A DNA stretch of 64,000 bases from Desulfocurvus sp. (GTDB lineage: Bacteria; Desulfobacterota; Desulfovibrionia; Desulfovibrionales; Desulfovibrionaceae), in NCBI GenBank assembly GCA_020692325.1, contig JAIMKR010000007.1, forward strand, positions 1 to 64,000. The letters are read 5' to 3'. Positions 1-7,949 of this stretch are shown here, piece by piece (the first letter of the stretch is position 1; each line of letters opens with the position of its first letter). The position numbers and the translations under genes are program-made. The notes below the pieces were generated by a model. That model searched no databases. It saw only the letters and a list, made by a program, of their open reading frames with translations, and was not told the origin of the DNA.

Positions 1-32
1 AACCGAGTGAACAACCTCCTATAACTTCACAG

Positions 33-992
33 CTAGACGACCCAGACGTTGAGCTGTTTGCCCTCGTGCACCACCGCGTGGCTGACGCGCCCCATGAAGA
101 AGGATTCCACACGCGAGAGTCCCCGCCGCCCCATGACGATGGTGCCGAAGCCCCCGTCCTGGGCCTCCTTGACAATGGCGGCGGCCCGACTGTTGGTGCC
201 GGCGGAAACCTTCACGCTGATGCGACGCGGATCGAAGCCGCCGGCCACGAGCCGGTCGCGCACGGCCAGCAGCAAGCGGCCGACCTTGCACTTGTAAACG
301 TCGATGCAGTCGTCGTCGACATCCTCACCGGGCTGGGGCGTGCGCGCGGCGTCCGCGACAGGGTCGAAGGAAATGGCGCCCAGACCGACGACGGCGTGAT
401 AGACGCAGATTTCATAGTCGGCGTGGCCGGCGAGCGAGTCGATGACGAAATCCACCGCCCGCAGGGAGTTGGTCGAGGCGTCCACGGCCAGAAGCAGCCG
501 TTTCACGTTCTTGGCGCGCCCCAGAAGAATGATGGGGATAAAGGTGAGCGACTGCAGCAGTTTGAAGGCGACGCTGCCGAGGATGACGTTTTGCAGCGTG
601 CCCAGACCCCGCCGGCGCATCACCACAGCGGCGTACCCCTTCCGCGCCTCCTCGATGATGTCGCGGGCAACGCCGTTTTTGGCGCGCTGCACCTTGATCT
701 CGATTGACCGCTCGGGCACGCCGCCTGCCATCAGGAGCTTCTTGGACTGCTCCAGGGCCTGGATGATCGTACGTTGAGCCTCGTTGGCCTGCCGCTTGGC
801 CTGTTCCAACAGGCCGGAGCAGTCAGGACACTCCTCCAGCTCCCGCAGTTCCTCAGGCAGCTCGCTGGCCACATGGAACAGCACGATGCGCCGAATCATC
901 TTGTCGGGCATGTACTCCTTGAGGTGATCGGCGGTCATGAGCGTCCGCTCGGATCCGTCGGCCAGCACCAAAAGCTTTTCGTTCGCGTTCAT
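33..992 (-). CDS. Tandem universal stress protein (two UspA domains)
   Basis: The 319-residue product holds two successive Usp folds, roughly residues 5-160 and 163-319. Each ends in a form of the nucleotide-binding signature: RRRGLGTLQNVILGSVA in the first half and GRRGLSRVESFFMGRVS in the second, which is the G-x2-G-x9-G-(S/T) pattern of ATP-binding Usp proteins. Such proteins are cytosolic stress-survival factors of unclear chemistry. The start codon overlaps the stop of the upstream RND pump gene by four bases (ATGA), so the two are translationally coupled and co-transcribed. That pairing suggests a stress response tied to envelope or efflux stress, which is an inference. The family call is firm; the role is open. 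Confidence 0.9.
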   Translation of the reverse strand: MNANEKLLVLADGSERTLMTADHLKEYMPDKMIRRIVLFHVASELPEELRELEECPDCSGLLEQAKRQANEAQRTIIQALEQSKKLLMAGGVPERSIEIKVQRAKNGVARDIIEEARKGYAAVVMRRRGLGTLQNVILGSVAFKLLQSLTFIPIILLGRAKNVKRLLLAVDASTNSLRAVDFVIDSLAGHADYEICVYHAVVGLGAISFDPVADAARTPQPGEDVDDDCIDVYKCKVGRLLLAVRDRLVAGGFDPRRISVKVSAGTNSRAAAIVKEAQDGGFGTIVMGRRGLSRVESFFMGRVSHAVVHEGKQLNVWVV

Positions 993-3900
993 GCCGCGCC
1001 TTCCTCCTTCGCCTTCGCCGCCGCTGACGGTTCCGGCGGGTTGTCCCCGTCATGGCCACCGGTGCCGCCGTCGGGGCCGTGCCCGCCGCCCTTCTTCCTG
1101 CCATGCTTGCTGAACAGCTGCGAGACGATGACGAAGAACAACGGGATAAAGATGAGGTCGATGAACGTGGCGGAGACCATGCCGCCGCACACCGCGGTGC
1201 CGATGGCGCTCATGGCGCCGGCGCCGGCGCCCCGGGCTATGGCCAGGGGCAGCACGCCGAAGAAGAAGGCCAGCGAGGTCATCATGACCGGCCGGAACCT
1301 AGTGCGTACCGCGCCGATGGTCGCGTCGATGAGGCCATCGCCATGCGCCATGCGTTCCTTGATGAACTGAATGATCAGGATGGCGTTCTTGGTCGAGAGG
1401 CCCAGGGTGGTGAGGAACCCGATCTGGAAGTACACGTCGTTGGCCATGCCTCGCATGCTTGTGGCGAGAATGGCGCCGAGCACGCCCAACGGCAGCATGA
1501 GCAGGTTGACGAAGGGAATGGTCCAACTTTCGTACAGGGCCGCCACGCACAGGAAGATGACGAAGATGGAGAAGGCGTAGAGGATGGGTCCCTGCTGAGT
1601 GGAGATGCGCTCCTGATAGGACAGGCCGGTCCAGTCGTAACCAATGCCATGGGGCAGTTTCTTGGACAATTCCTCCATGGCGGCCATGGCCTCGCCGGTG
1701 CTGTGTCCCGGCGTGGCCTCACCCATGATGTCGATGGAGGGGAAGCCGTTGTAGCGTTCCAGCTGCGGCGATCCGGAGGCCCAGCTGCCGGTGGCCAGCG
1801 AGGAAAGCGGCACCATCGAGCCGGATTTATTGCGGATGAAGAGCTTGTCCAGATCCTGCGGGGCCATGCGGTAGGGCGCGTCGGCCTGCACATAGACCTG
1901 CTTCACGCGGCCGCTCTGGATGAAGTTGTTCACGTAGTCGCTGCCGAAGGCCGCGGACACGGTGTTGTGGATGTTGCTGATGGGCACGCCGAGCGCTCCG
2001 GCCTTGTCCCAGTCCACATTCAAATGGTACTCGGCGACGTCGTCAAGACCGTTGGGACGCACGCGCACCAGGCGCGGATCGGTGTTGGCCATGCCGAGCA
2101 GCTGGTTGCGCGCGGCCATGAGCTTATCGTGGCCCACGCCGCCCAGATCCTGCAATTCGAACTCGAAACCGGTGGCCATGCCCAGCTCGACCACGGGCGG
2201 GGGCGGGAAGGCGAAGATCATGGCCCCCTTGATCTGCGAGAAGACCATCATGGCGCGCATGGCCATGGCTTTCACGCGCATGTCTGGCCGGGTGCGCTGC
2301 TCCCAGTCCTTGAGCTTGACGAAGCCCATCGCCATATTCTGGCCCTGCCCGCCGAAGCCGACGCCGCTGACGGTCATGAACGACGTCACGGAGTCCTTTT
2401 CCTGGGTGAGGAAGTAATCCCGCACCTTGGCCATCACCTGCTGGGTTTGCTCCAGGGAGGAGCCGGACGGCAGGTTGGCCTGGACCATCAAAACACCCTG
2501 ATCCTCGTCCGGGAGGTAGGACGTTGGCAGGCGGTGGAAGCCATAGGCCACCACCACCAGCAGCAGCCCGTAGAAGAGGAGAAAAGGCGTCCGCTTCGAG
2601 AGCGAGAATCCAACCAGCTTCACGTACTTTTCGCGCGTGGTGAAAAACGCGCGGTCAAACCAGCGGAAGAAGGGCCGCAGGAAGAACACCGCGCTGTCCG
2701 AGGGCTCGTGGCCTCTGGGCACGGGTTTGAGGAACGTGGCGCAGAGCACCGGGGTCAAAATCAACGCCACCAGCACCGAAAGCATCATGGAGGCGATGAT
2801 GGTGACGGAGAACTGACGGTAGAGCACACCGGTGGAGCCCTGGAAGAAGGCCATGGGACCGAACACCGCCGAGAGCACCAGGCCGATGCCCACCAGCGCG
2901 CTGGTGATCTCGTCCATGGATTTCGCCGTGGCTTCCCGAGGAGGCAGCCCCTCCTCGGACATTATTCGTTCCACGTTCTCCACCACGACGATGGCGTCAT
3001 CGACCAATAGGCCGATGGCCAGCACCATGGCGAACATGGTGAGCATGTTGATGGAATAGCCCGAAAAGCCCAGCACGGCGAACGTGCCGAGCAGAACCAC
3101 GGGCACAGCGATGGTCGGAATCATGGTGGCGCGGATGTTGCCCATGAACAGATACATGATGACGAACACCAGGAAGATGGCCTCCACCAGCGTCTTGGCC
3201 ACCTCGTGGATGGCCACCTTGGTGAAGGGGGTGGTGTCGTAGGGGTAGACCACCTTCAACCCGTGGGGGAAGTAGTGGCTCATCTCCGTCAGCTTGTCCT
3301 TGATGTTCTGGGCTGTTTCAAGGGCGTTGGCTCCGGAGGCCTGACGGATGGCCATGCCGGCGGAAGGCATCCCGTTGTAGTCGGCCACCACGTCGTAGCG
3401 TTCCGTGCCCAGATCCGTGCGGCCGATGTCCTTGATGCGCACCACCGAGCCGTCGGGATTGGAGCGGATGGGGATGTTGGCGAACTCCTCGGGCGTTTGC
3501 AGCAGGTGCTGCACCACGATGGACGTGTTCATGCGCGTGCCGGGCACCGCGGGCGCGCCGCCGAACTGGCCGGCGGAGACCTCGACGTTGTAGGCGTTGA
3601 GCGCGCTCACCACGTCGTCCATGGTCAGACCGTAGTTGTTCAAGGCGTCCGGGTTCACCCACACACGCATGGCGTACTGGCTGCCGAACTCGTTCACCTC
3701 GCCCACGCCTGGCACACGGGAGAGGATCTTCTCCAGCTTGGACTGGGCGAAGTCGCGCAGATCGTCGCCGGTCATGCTGCCATCGGTGGAAATGAGGCCG
3801 ATGACGAGAAGATAGTTGCGGGTGGACTTGCTGACCGTGACACCGGACCGCTGCACCGTGTCGGGCAGGCTGGCCATGGCCAATTGCAGCTTGTTCTGAA

Positions 3901-4222
3901 CCTTGGACCAGGCCACGTCCGGGTCGGTGCCGGCGGTGAAGGTCATTTCCAGACGCGCCTGGCCCGAGGACGAACTCGTGCCCGTGAGGTAGAGCATTCC
4001 ATCCAGGCCGGTCATCTTCTGCTCGATAACCTGGGTGACGGTGTTCTCCACCGTCTCGGCCGAGGCGCCCGGATAGTAGGCGGTGATGGATATGGAGGGG
4101 GGCGCGATGGGCGGATACTGCGAGATGGGCATTTTGTAGATGGCCAGTATGCCGAGCGCCATCATGATGATGGCGATGACCCAGGCGAAAACCGGGCGAT
4201 TCAGGAAAAATCTGGACAGCAT
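989..4222 (-). CDS. RND multidrug efflux pump, inner-membrane AcrB/MexB-type subunit (HAE1 family)
   Basis: This 1077-residue protein has the standard length and layout of AcrB-type pumps: the N-terminal helix after RFFLNRPVFAWVIA, two large periplasmic loops and twelve membrane helices. The proton-relay Asp pair is present in GLLVDDAIVVVENVE (helix 4). Such pumps form trimers that export hydrophobic drugs, dyes or detergents through a periplasmic adaptor and an outer-membrane channel. No adaptor (AcrA-like) or TolC-like gene adjoins it here, which is unusual; they must lie elsewhere or beyond the window. The ATG is preceded by GGAG, and a well-formed sigma-70 promoter lies about 70 bases upstream. 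The substrate cannot be told from sequence. It is coupled to the downstream stress protein by a 4-base overlap. Confidence 0.93.
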   Translation of the reverse strand: MLSRFFLNRPVFAWVIAIIMMALGILAIYKMPISQYPPIAPPSISITAYYPGASAETVENTVTQVIEQKMTGLDGMLYLTGTSSSSGQARLEMTFTAGTDPDVAWSKVQNKLQLAMASLPDTVQRSGVTVSKSTRNYLLVIGLISTDGSMTGDDLRDFAQSKLEKILSRVPGVGEVNEFGSQYAMRVWVNPDALNNYGLTMDDVVSALNAYNVEVSAGQFGGAPAVPGTRMNTSIVVQHLLQTPEEFANIPIRSNPDGSVVRIKDIGRTDLGTERYDVVADYNGMPSAGMAIRQASGANALETAQNIKDKLTEMSHYFPHGLKVVYPYDTTPFTKVAIHEVAKTLVEAIFLVFVIMYLFMGNIRATMIPTIAVPVVLLGTFAVLGFSGYSINMLTMFAMVLAIGLLVDDAIVVVENVERIMSEEGLPPREATAKSMDEITSALVGIGLVLSAVFGPMAFFQGSTGVLYRQFSVTIIASMMLSVLVALILTPVLCATFLKPVPRGHEPSDSAVFFLRPFFRWFDRAFFTTREKYVKLVGFSLSKRTPFLLFYGLLLVVVAYGFHRLPTSYLPDEDQGVLMVQANLPSGSSLEQTQQVMAKVRDYFLTQEKDSVTSFMTVSGVGFGGQGQNMAMGFVKLKDWEQRTRPDMRVKAMAMRAMMVFSQIKGAMIFAFPPPPVVELGMATGFEFELQDLGGVGHDKLMAARNQLLGMANTDPRLVRVRPNGLDDVAEYHLNVDWDKAGALGVPISNIHNTVSAAFGSDYVNNFIQSGRVKQVYVQADAPYRMAPQDLDKLFIRNKSGSMVPLSSLATGSWASGSPQLERYNGFPSIDIMGEATPGHSTGEAMAAMEELSKKLPHGIGYDWTGLSYQERISTQQGPILYAFSIFVIFLCVAALYESWTIPFVNLLMLPLGVLGAILATSMRGMANDVYFQIGFLTTLGLSTKNAILIIQFIKERMAHGDGLIDATIGAVRTRFRPVMMTSLAFFFGVLPLAIARGAGAGAMSAIGTAVCGGMVSATFIDLIFIPLFFVIVSQLFSKHGRKKGGGHGPDGGTGGHDGDNPPEPSAAAKAKEEGAA

Positions 4223-4266
4223 GCTCCGTCTCCTCGAGCGCGGGGGCGCGTGGTGTCAAACTCAAG

Positions 4267-4285
4267 ATTAAAACAAATTTTGAAT
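4267..4285. promoter_or_regulatory. Candidate operator of the efflux pump promoter (AT-rich imperfect palindrome)
   Basis: Here lies ATTAAAACAAATTTTGAAT, an imperfect inverted repeat (ATTAAAA / TTTTGAAT) in otherwise GC-rich DNA. It overlaps the expected transcription start of the pump promoter. Position and symmetry suit a repressor site, but no regulator gene adjoins it, so this is an inference. Confidence 0.35.
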
Positions 4286-4289
4286 CGTC

Positions 4290-4318
4290 GTTTTACCGCG
4301 CGATGTGGCCCTTGTCAA
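4290..4318 (-). promoter_or_regulatory. Sigma-70 promoter of the RND pump / Usp operon
   Basis: On the minus strand TTGACA (4318-4313), a 17-base spacer and TAAAAC (4295-4290) form a good sigma-70 promoter. The predicted start is near 4283, giving a leader of about 60 bases before the pump ATG. Confidence 0.6.
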
Positions 4319-4385
4319 TATGGGGCATACGCCACGTCCCGACCGTCGTGCAACACCCGGACCGAAAGCCCGCGCGGACGGCGCG

Positions 4386-5024
4386 CTATTTGCGGGCCAA
4401 CAGCTGAAGCACCCGCGCGGAGTGGCCGCCCAGCGTGGTCACCTCCAGCTCGCGCCGCCATATGGGCGTGAAGCCAGAGAGCATCGCCGTCATGCGCTGC
4501 GGGGGAAAGTGGCGGAAGACCGCCGCGCCTGCGCGGAACACACCGCGCAGGCCGAACTCGGCCTCGCCTGCGTCGTAGCGGGCGACGTTGCGCGCGTCGG
4601 TTTGCAGGGGATAGTCGCTGATGAACAGCAGCCCGCCGGGCGCGAGGAGGCGCTTGACCTCGGCCAGCACGGCGTCGACGCCGGTGTCGGAGGGAATGCA
4701 GGTGAGCAAGGCCACGAGCAGGCAGCAGTCGAAGGAGGCGTCGGGGAAGGGCAACGGCGGCGCGTCGACGACGCGCAGATCGAGATCCAGCCGGGCGGCC
4801 AGCCCGCGTTCAACAAGCGCCCGCGAGGCGTCCGCCCCGACGACGTTCGTGAAGCCGGCGTCGACCAGCAGGGCGCACACGCGGCCATAGCCGCAGCCAT
4901 AGTCCAGCACGCGCGCGCCCGGCCCGACGAGATCGAGAAGTTCCTCCACGGGCACGGGATGGGTGAATTTTTTACCCGCGCCCTCGCCGTTCCAGTAGTC
5001 CAGCTGAACGTCCAGGCTCCGCAT
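4386..5024 (-). CDS. Class I SAM-dependent methyltransferase
   Basis: The 212-residue protein has the Rossmann motif I of SAM methyltransferases, VLDYGCGYGRV (about residues 52-62), then an acidic motif II region (VVGADAS) and the PDASFDCCLLVALLTCI segment typical of the Methyltransf_11 group. It lacks any extra substrate domain, so the substrate is unknown. The ATG at 5024 follows GGGAGGGG; an upstream GTG at 5036 is possible but has no ribosome site. It lies 31 bases after proS on the same strand and may be read with it. Downstream, the efflux operon has its own promoter. The family call is safe, the function is not. Confidence 0.85.
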   Translation of the reverse strand: MRSLDVQLDYWNGEGAGKKFTHPVPVEELLDLVGPGARVLDYGCGYGRVCALLVDAGFTNVVGADASRALVERGLAARLDLDLRVVDAPPLPFPDASFDCCLLVALLTCIPSDTGVDAVLAEVKRLLAPGGLLFISDYPLQTDARNVARYDAGEAEFGLRGVFRAGAAVFRHFPPQRMTAMLSGFTPIWRRELEVTTLGGHSARVLQLLARK

Positions 5025-5055
5025 CACCCCTCCCACGCGCCGTGGCGTCGTCGTT

Positions 5056-6798
5056 TTAGATGTCCAGGCCCCAGCCCTGGCGCACGGCCCGCCGCCAGGC
5101 GTCGAACTCGGACGCGAAATCGGCGAGCTTCAGTTCGCGCTTTTCGCCGGTGCGGCGGTCCTTGGCCTCGACCACGCCGTTCTTGAGCCCCTTGCCGCCC
5201 AGCACCAGCTGCATGGGCATTCCCAGCAGGTCGGCGTCCTTGAACTTCACGCCCGGGCGTTCGCCGCGGTCGTCGTAAAGCACCTCGACGCCCTTGGCTG
5301 AGAGATCGGCGTAGATTTTGTCCGCGGCCTCGGCCACGTCCTTGTCCTTGCCGGCCAGGGAGAGCAGCGAGACCTCGTAGGGCGCGATGGAGGGCGGGAA
5401 CTTGATGCCATCGTCGTCGTGGTTCTGCTCGATGGCGGCGGCCACGATGCGCGACACGCCGATGCCGTAGCAGCCCATGACCATGACCTGCTCCCTGCCA
5501 TTCTCGTCCAGGAAGGTGGCGTTCATGGCCTTGGAATACTTGAGGCCCAGCTTGAACACGTGGCCCACCTCGATGCCGCGGCGCAGTCGGATGGCCCCGC
5601 CGCAACGCGGGCACTTGTCCGCCTCGGTGATGTTGCGCAGATCGGCGTGGGCGTCGATTTTGACGTCGCGGCGCAGGTCCACGTTCTTGAGATGCGTCTC
5701 GGCCTTGTTGGCGCCAACGAACCAACCGCAGTCAAAATCCAGCTCGCGGTCGGCCACGATGCGGATTCCCGGGGCCTTGAGACCCACCGGCCCGGCGAAC
5801 CCCACGGGCGCGCCGGTCCAGGCGGTCACCTGCTCGGGCGTGGCCAGCTTCACGTCCTTGGCGTCCAGCAGATTCTTGAGCTTGATCTCGTTGAGCTCGC
5901 GATCGCCGCGCACCAGCGCGGCCACAGGCTTGCCATCGACATCGAAAAGCAGGGTCTTGACGACGCTGCGCGCCTCGATGCCGAGGAATTCGCACAGCTC
6001 CTCGACGGTGTGCGCGCCGGGCGTGGGCACCTCGGAAGGCGGCGGGCAGTCGTGGCCACAGTCGCAGCGGTCCACGGGGGCGACCACCTCGGCCTTCTCC
6101 AGGTTGGCGGCGTAATCGCAGGCCTGGCAGGTGGCGATGGTGTCCTCGCCAGTTTCGGCCAGCACCATGAACTCGTGGCTGAAGTTGCCGCCAATGGTCC
6201 CGCTGTCCGCCTCGACCGGGCGAAACTCCAGGCCCAGGCGGCGGAACACGGCGCAATAGGCGTCGTACATGGCGTGGTAGCTCGCGTCGGCCCCGGCGTC
6301 GTCGCGGTCGAAGGAGTATCCGTCCTTCATGATGAACTCGCGGCCGCGCATGAGGCCGAAACGCGGGCGGATCTCGTCGCGGAACTTTGTCTGGATCTGA
6401 TAGAGGTTCAGCGGCAGCTGCCGGTAGGAGCGCACCTCGCCGCGCACGAGGTCGGTGACGACCTCCTCGTGGGTGGGGCCCAGGCAGAAGTCGCGATCCA
6501 GCCGGTCCTTGAAGCGCAACAGCTCGCGGCCGTAGAACTCCCAGCGCCCGGTCTCGCGCCAGAGGTCGCCCGGCTGCACCATGGGCATGAGCACCTCCTG
6601 CGCGCCGGCCCGGTCCATCTCCTGGCGGATGATGTCCGCCACCTTGTTCACCGCCCGCAGGCCAAGCGGCAGATAGGTGTACACGCCGCGGGTGAGCTGG
6701 CGCACGAAGCCGCCGCGCAGAAGCAGCCGGTGGCTCACCACCTCGGCTTCGGCGGGGACTTCCTTCAGGGTCGGGACATAGGCTTTGGAAAGACGCAT
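5056..6798 (-). CDS. proS: Prolyl-tRNA synthetase, bacterial type
   Basis: This 580-residue class II aminoacyl-tRNA synthetase charges tRNA-Pro. The N-terminus ([20 protein letters not shown]) and the class II core match bacterial ProS. The middle region, roughly residues 220-410, is the YbaK-like editing insertion that removes mischarged alanine, and the C-terminal anticodon-binding domain follows. Length agrees with the E. coli enzyme (572). The frame stays open upstream to 6915, but the ATG at 6798 has GGAG at the right distance and matches family N-termini, so I start there. It follows nrdG after a 395-base gap and precedes a methyltransferase gene. Confidence 0.97.
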   Translation of the reverse strand: MRLSKAYVPTLKEVPAEAEVVSHRLLLRGGFVRQLTRGVYTYLPLGLRAVNKVADIIRQEMDRAGAQEVLMPMVQPGDLWRETGRWEFYGRELLRFKDRLDRDFCLGPTHEEVVTDLVRGEVRSYRQLPLNLYQIQTKFRDEIRPRFGLMRGREFIMKDGYSFDRDDAGADASYHAMYDAYCAVFRRLGLEFRPVEADSGTIGGNFSHEFMVLAETGEDTIATCQACDYAANLEKAEVVAPVDRCDCGHDCPPPSEVPTPGAHTVEELCEFLGIEARSVVKTLLFDVDGKPVAALVRGDRELNEIKLKNLLDAKDVKLATPEQVTAWTGAPVGFAGPVGLKAPGIRIVADRELDFDCGWFVGANKAETHLKNVDLRRDVKIDAHADLRNITEADKCPRCGGAIRLRRGIEVGHVFKLGLKYSKAMNATFLDENGREQVMVMGCYGIGVSRIVAAAIEQNHDDDGIKFPPSIAPYEVSLLSLAGKDKDVAEAADKIYADLSAKGVEVLYDDRGERPGVKFKDADLLGMPMQLVLGGKGLKNGVVEAKDRRTGEKRELKLADFASEFDAWRRAVRQGWGLDI

Positions 6799-7193
6799 CG
6801 GGGATTCTCCAACTCTCGAAAATGGTTGAACATCGGGCGGGAGGGGCCACGCCTCCCCCGCTTCCTTCCATACCGGACGCGCGCGCCGGCGGAAAGCGCC
6901 AGAAAGATGGGGCACACCTCACCCTTTCGGGCAAAGGCTGTCAACAGGGAAATTGCGCAGGCCGCCCGGACCGGACGCCCCCGATGGACCGGGCGGACCA
7001 GAGGGATGGGCGGACGGCAACCTGAAAAGCCTAGCAAGCGACGCTTCGACCCCGGACGACACGCAAGGCGAGGCTCCGGCGGATCGGGCGAAGCCCGATG
7101 CGACGGCACGCGGGTCCAGGGGATGCATATCCCCTGGCCGCCGGAGGCGGATTCCATGCCGCAAGCTCGTGGCTGGAGGGATTGTTCCGCGCC
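6799..7193. other. Intergenic region proS-nrdG with several hairpins, no gene
   Basis: These 395 bases carry no supportable gene. The proS-proximal part has a GC-rich hairpin near 6837-6861 (GGGAGG pairing with GCCTCCC), which could be a leader structure of proS. The nrdG-proximal part holds the inverted-repeat block annotated at 7083-7137. I see no T-box signature for proS. Confidence 0.6.
7083..7137. repeat. Paired intergenic hairpins after nrdG
   Basis: Two perfect hairpins stand close together: ATCGGGC-GAA-GCCCGAT (7083-7099) and a 9-bp stem of CCAGGGGAT around the loop GCAT (7116-7137). The flanks (CTCCGGCGG before, CCGCCGGAGGCGG after) are also complementary, so a larger cruciform or RNA fold is possible. 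From memory, hairpin blocks followed by CCGCCGGAGGC recur behind genes in Desulfovibrio genomes. No T-run follows, so it is not a standard terminator. A genome-wide search for the block would settle whether it is a repeat family. Confidence 0.5.
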
Positions 7194-7949
7194 CTATTCG
7201 CGGATTTCCAGCCGAACCGCGCCGCCAAGCGCCGCGCGCAACGCCTCGGCGAGGTCCGTCGGCACGTGCGCCCGGCCGTGCGCCGCAAGGGCCGCGTCGG
7301 CGCAGCCGTCCGGCTGAAAGGCCTGCACGGCCCAGGTCGCGGGCGCGCCGCCGTCGGCGAAGGCTCCCCCGATCTCGTCGGCCAGAAGCAGCAGCTCGTC
7401 CCGGGAAAGCACGTCCGGGTGCCACGTGGTGCGCAGCTCGAAGTCCACACGGGCCCGGCGCAACATGTCCACCCCGCGCCAAGCCGCATCCGCAGAGCCG
7501 GCGACGCCGGTCACGCGGTCATAGGCCGCGCGTGGGGCCTTGAGGTCCAGGCCCACCCAGCCGCACAGGGGCAGGACATCGGCGAGAACCTCCGGCCGCA
7601 TGGCGCTGGTGTGCAGGCCGATGGCGAATTCCAGACCGCGCGCGTCCGCCATGGCACCGGCCAGAGCTGGCTGGAGCAGTGGCTCCCCGCCGGAGAAGAC
7701 CACGGCGTCCAGCAGACCCCGACGCGTTTCCAGCCAGGCGAGCACGTCCCGCCAGTCGCGGTTTTCCGCATTTGGCCCCGGGGTGAATGGGCGCAGGCCG
7801 GCGTTGTGGCAGTAGGGGCAGTTCCAGGCGCAGCCGCGGCAGAAGACCACGGCGGCAAGCATTCCCGGCCAGTCGGCCGAACTCAGGGGGGTGAGGCCGC
7901 CGACGTTCAGGCCGGCCGCCAGCCCCCCGCCTTCCTTCGGATCGCTCAC
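7194..7949 (-). CDS. nrdG: Anaerobic ribonucleoside-triphosphate reductase activase (radical SAM)
   Basis: The 251-residue protein carries the radical-SAM cluster motif CAWNCPYC (CX3CX2C) and a following FSGGEPLLQ, the GGE motif that positions SAM. It uses a [4Fe-4S] cluster and SAM to make the glycyl radical on NrdD. The GTG start overlaps the nrdD stop as GTGA, so translation is coupled. The frame is open further upstream, but that part only repeats the antisense of the nrdD C-terminus. Under the riboswitch in front of nrdD, both genes should be expressed together. Length is normal for NrdG-type activases of this lineage. Confidence 0.93.
   Translation of the reverse strand: MSDPKEGGGLAAGLNVGGLTPLSSADWPGMLAAVVFCRGCAWNCPYCHNAGLRPFTPGPNAENRDWRDVLAWLETRRGLLDAVVFSGGEPLLQPALAGAMADARGLEFAIGLHTSAMRPEVLADVLPLCGWVGLDLKAPRAAYDRVTGVAGSADAAWRGVDMLRRARVDFELRTTWHPDVLSRDELLLLADEIGGAFADGGAPATWAVQAFQPDGCADAALAAHGRAHVPTDLAEALRAALGGAVRLEIRE

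Noticed and set aside
5419-7317. Plus-strand open frame opposite proS that runs through the proS-nrdG gap
   Set aside because: No motif or ribosome site; it continues into low-complexity Arg/Gly sequence in the gap.
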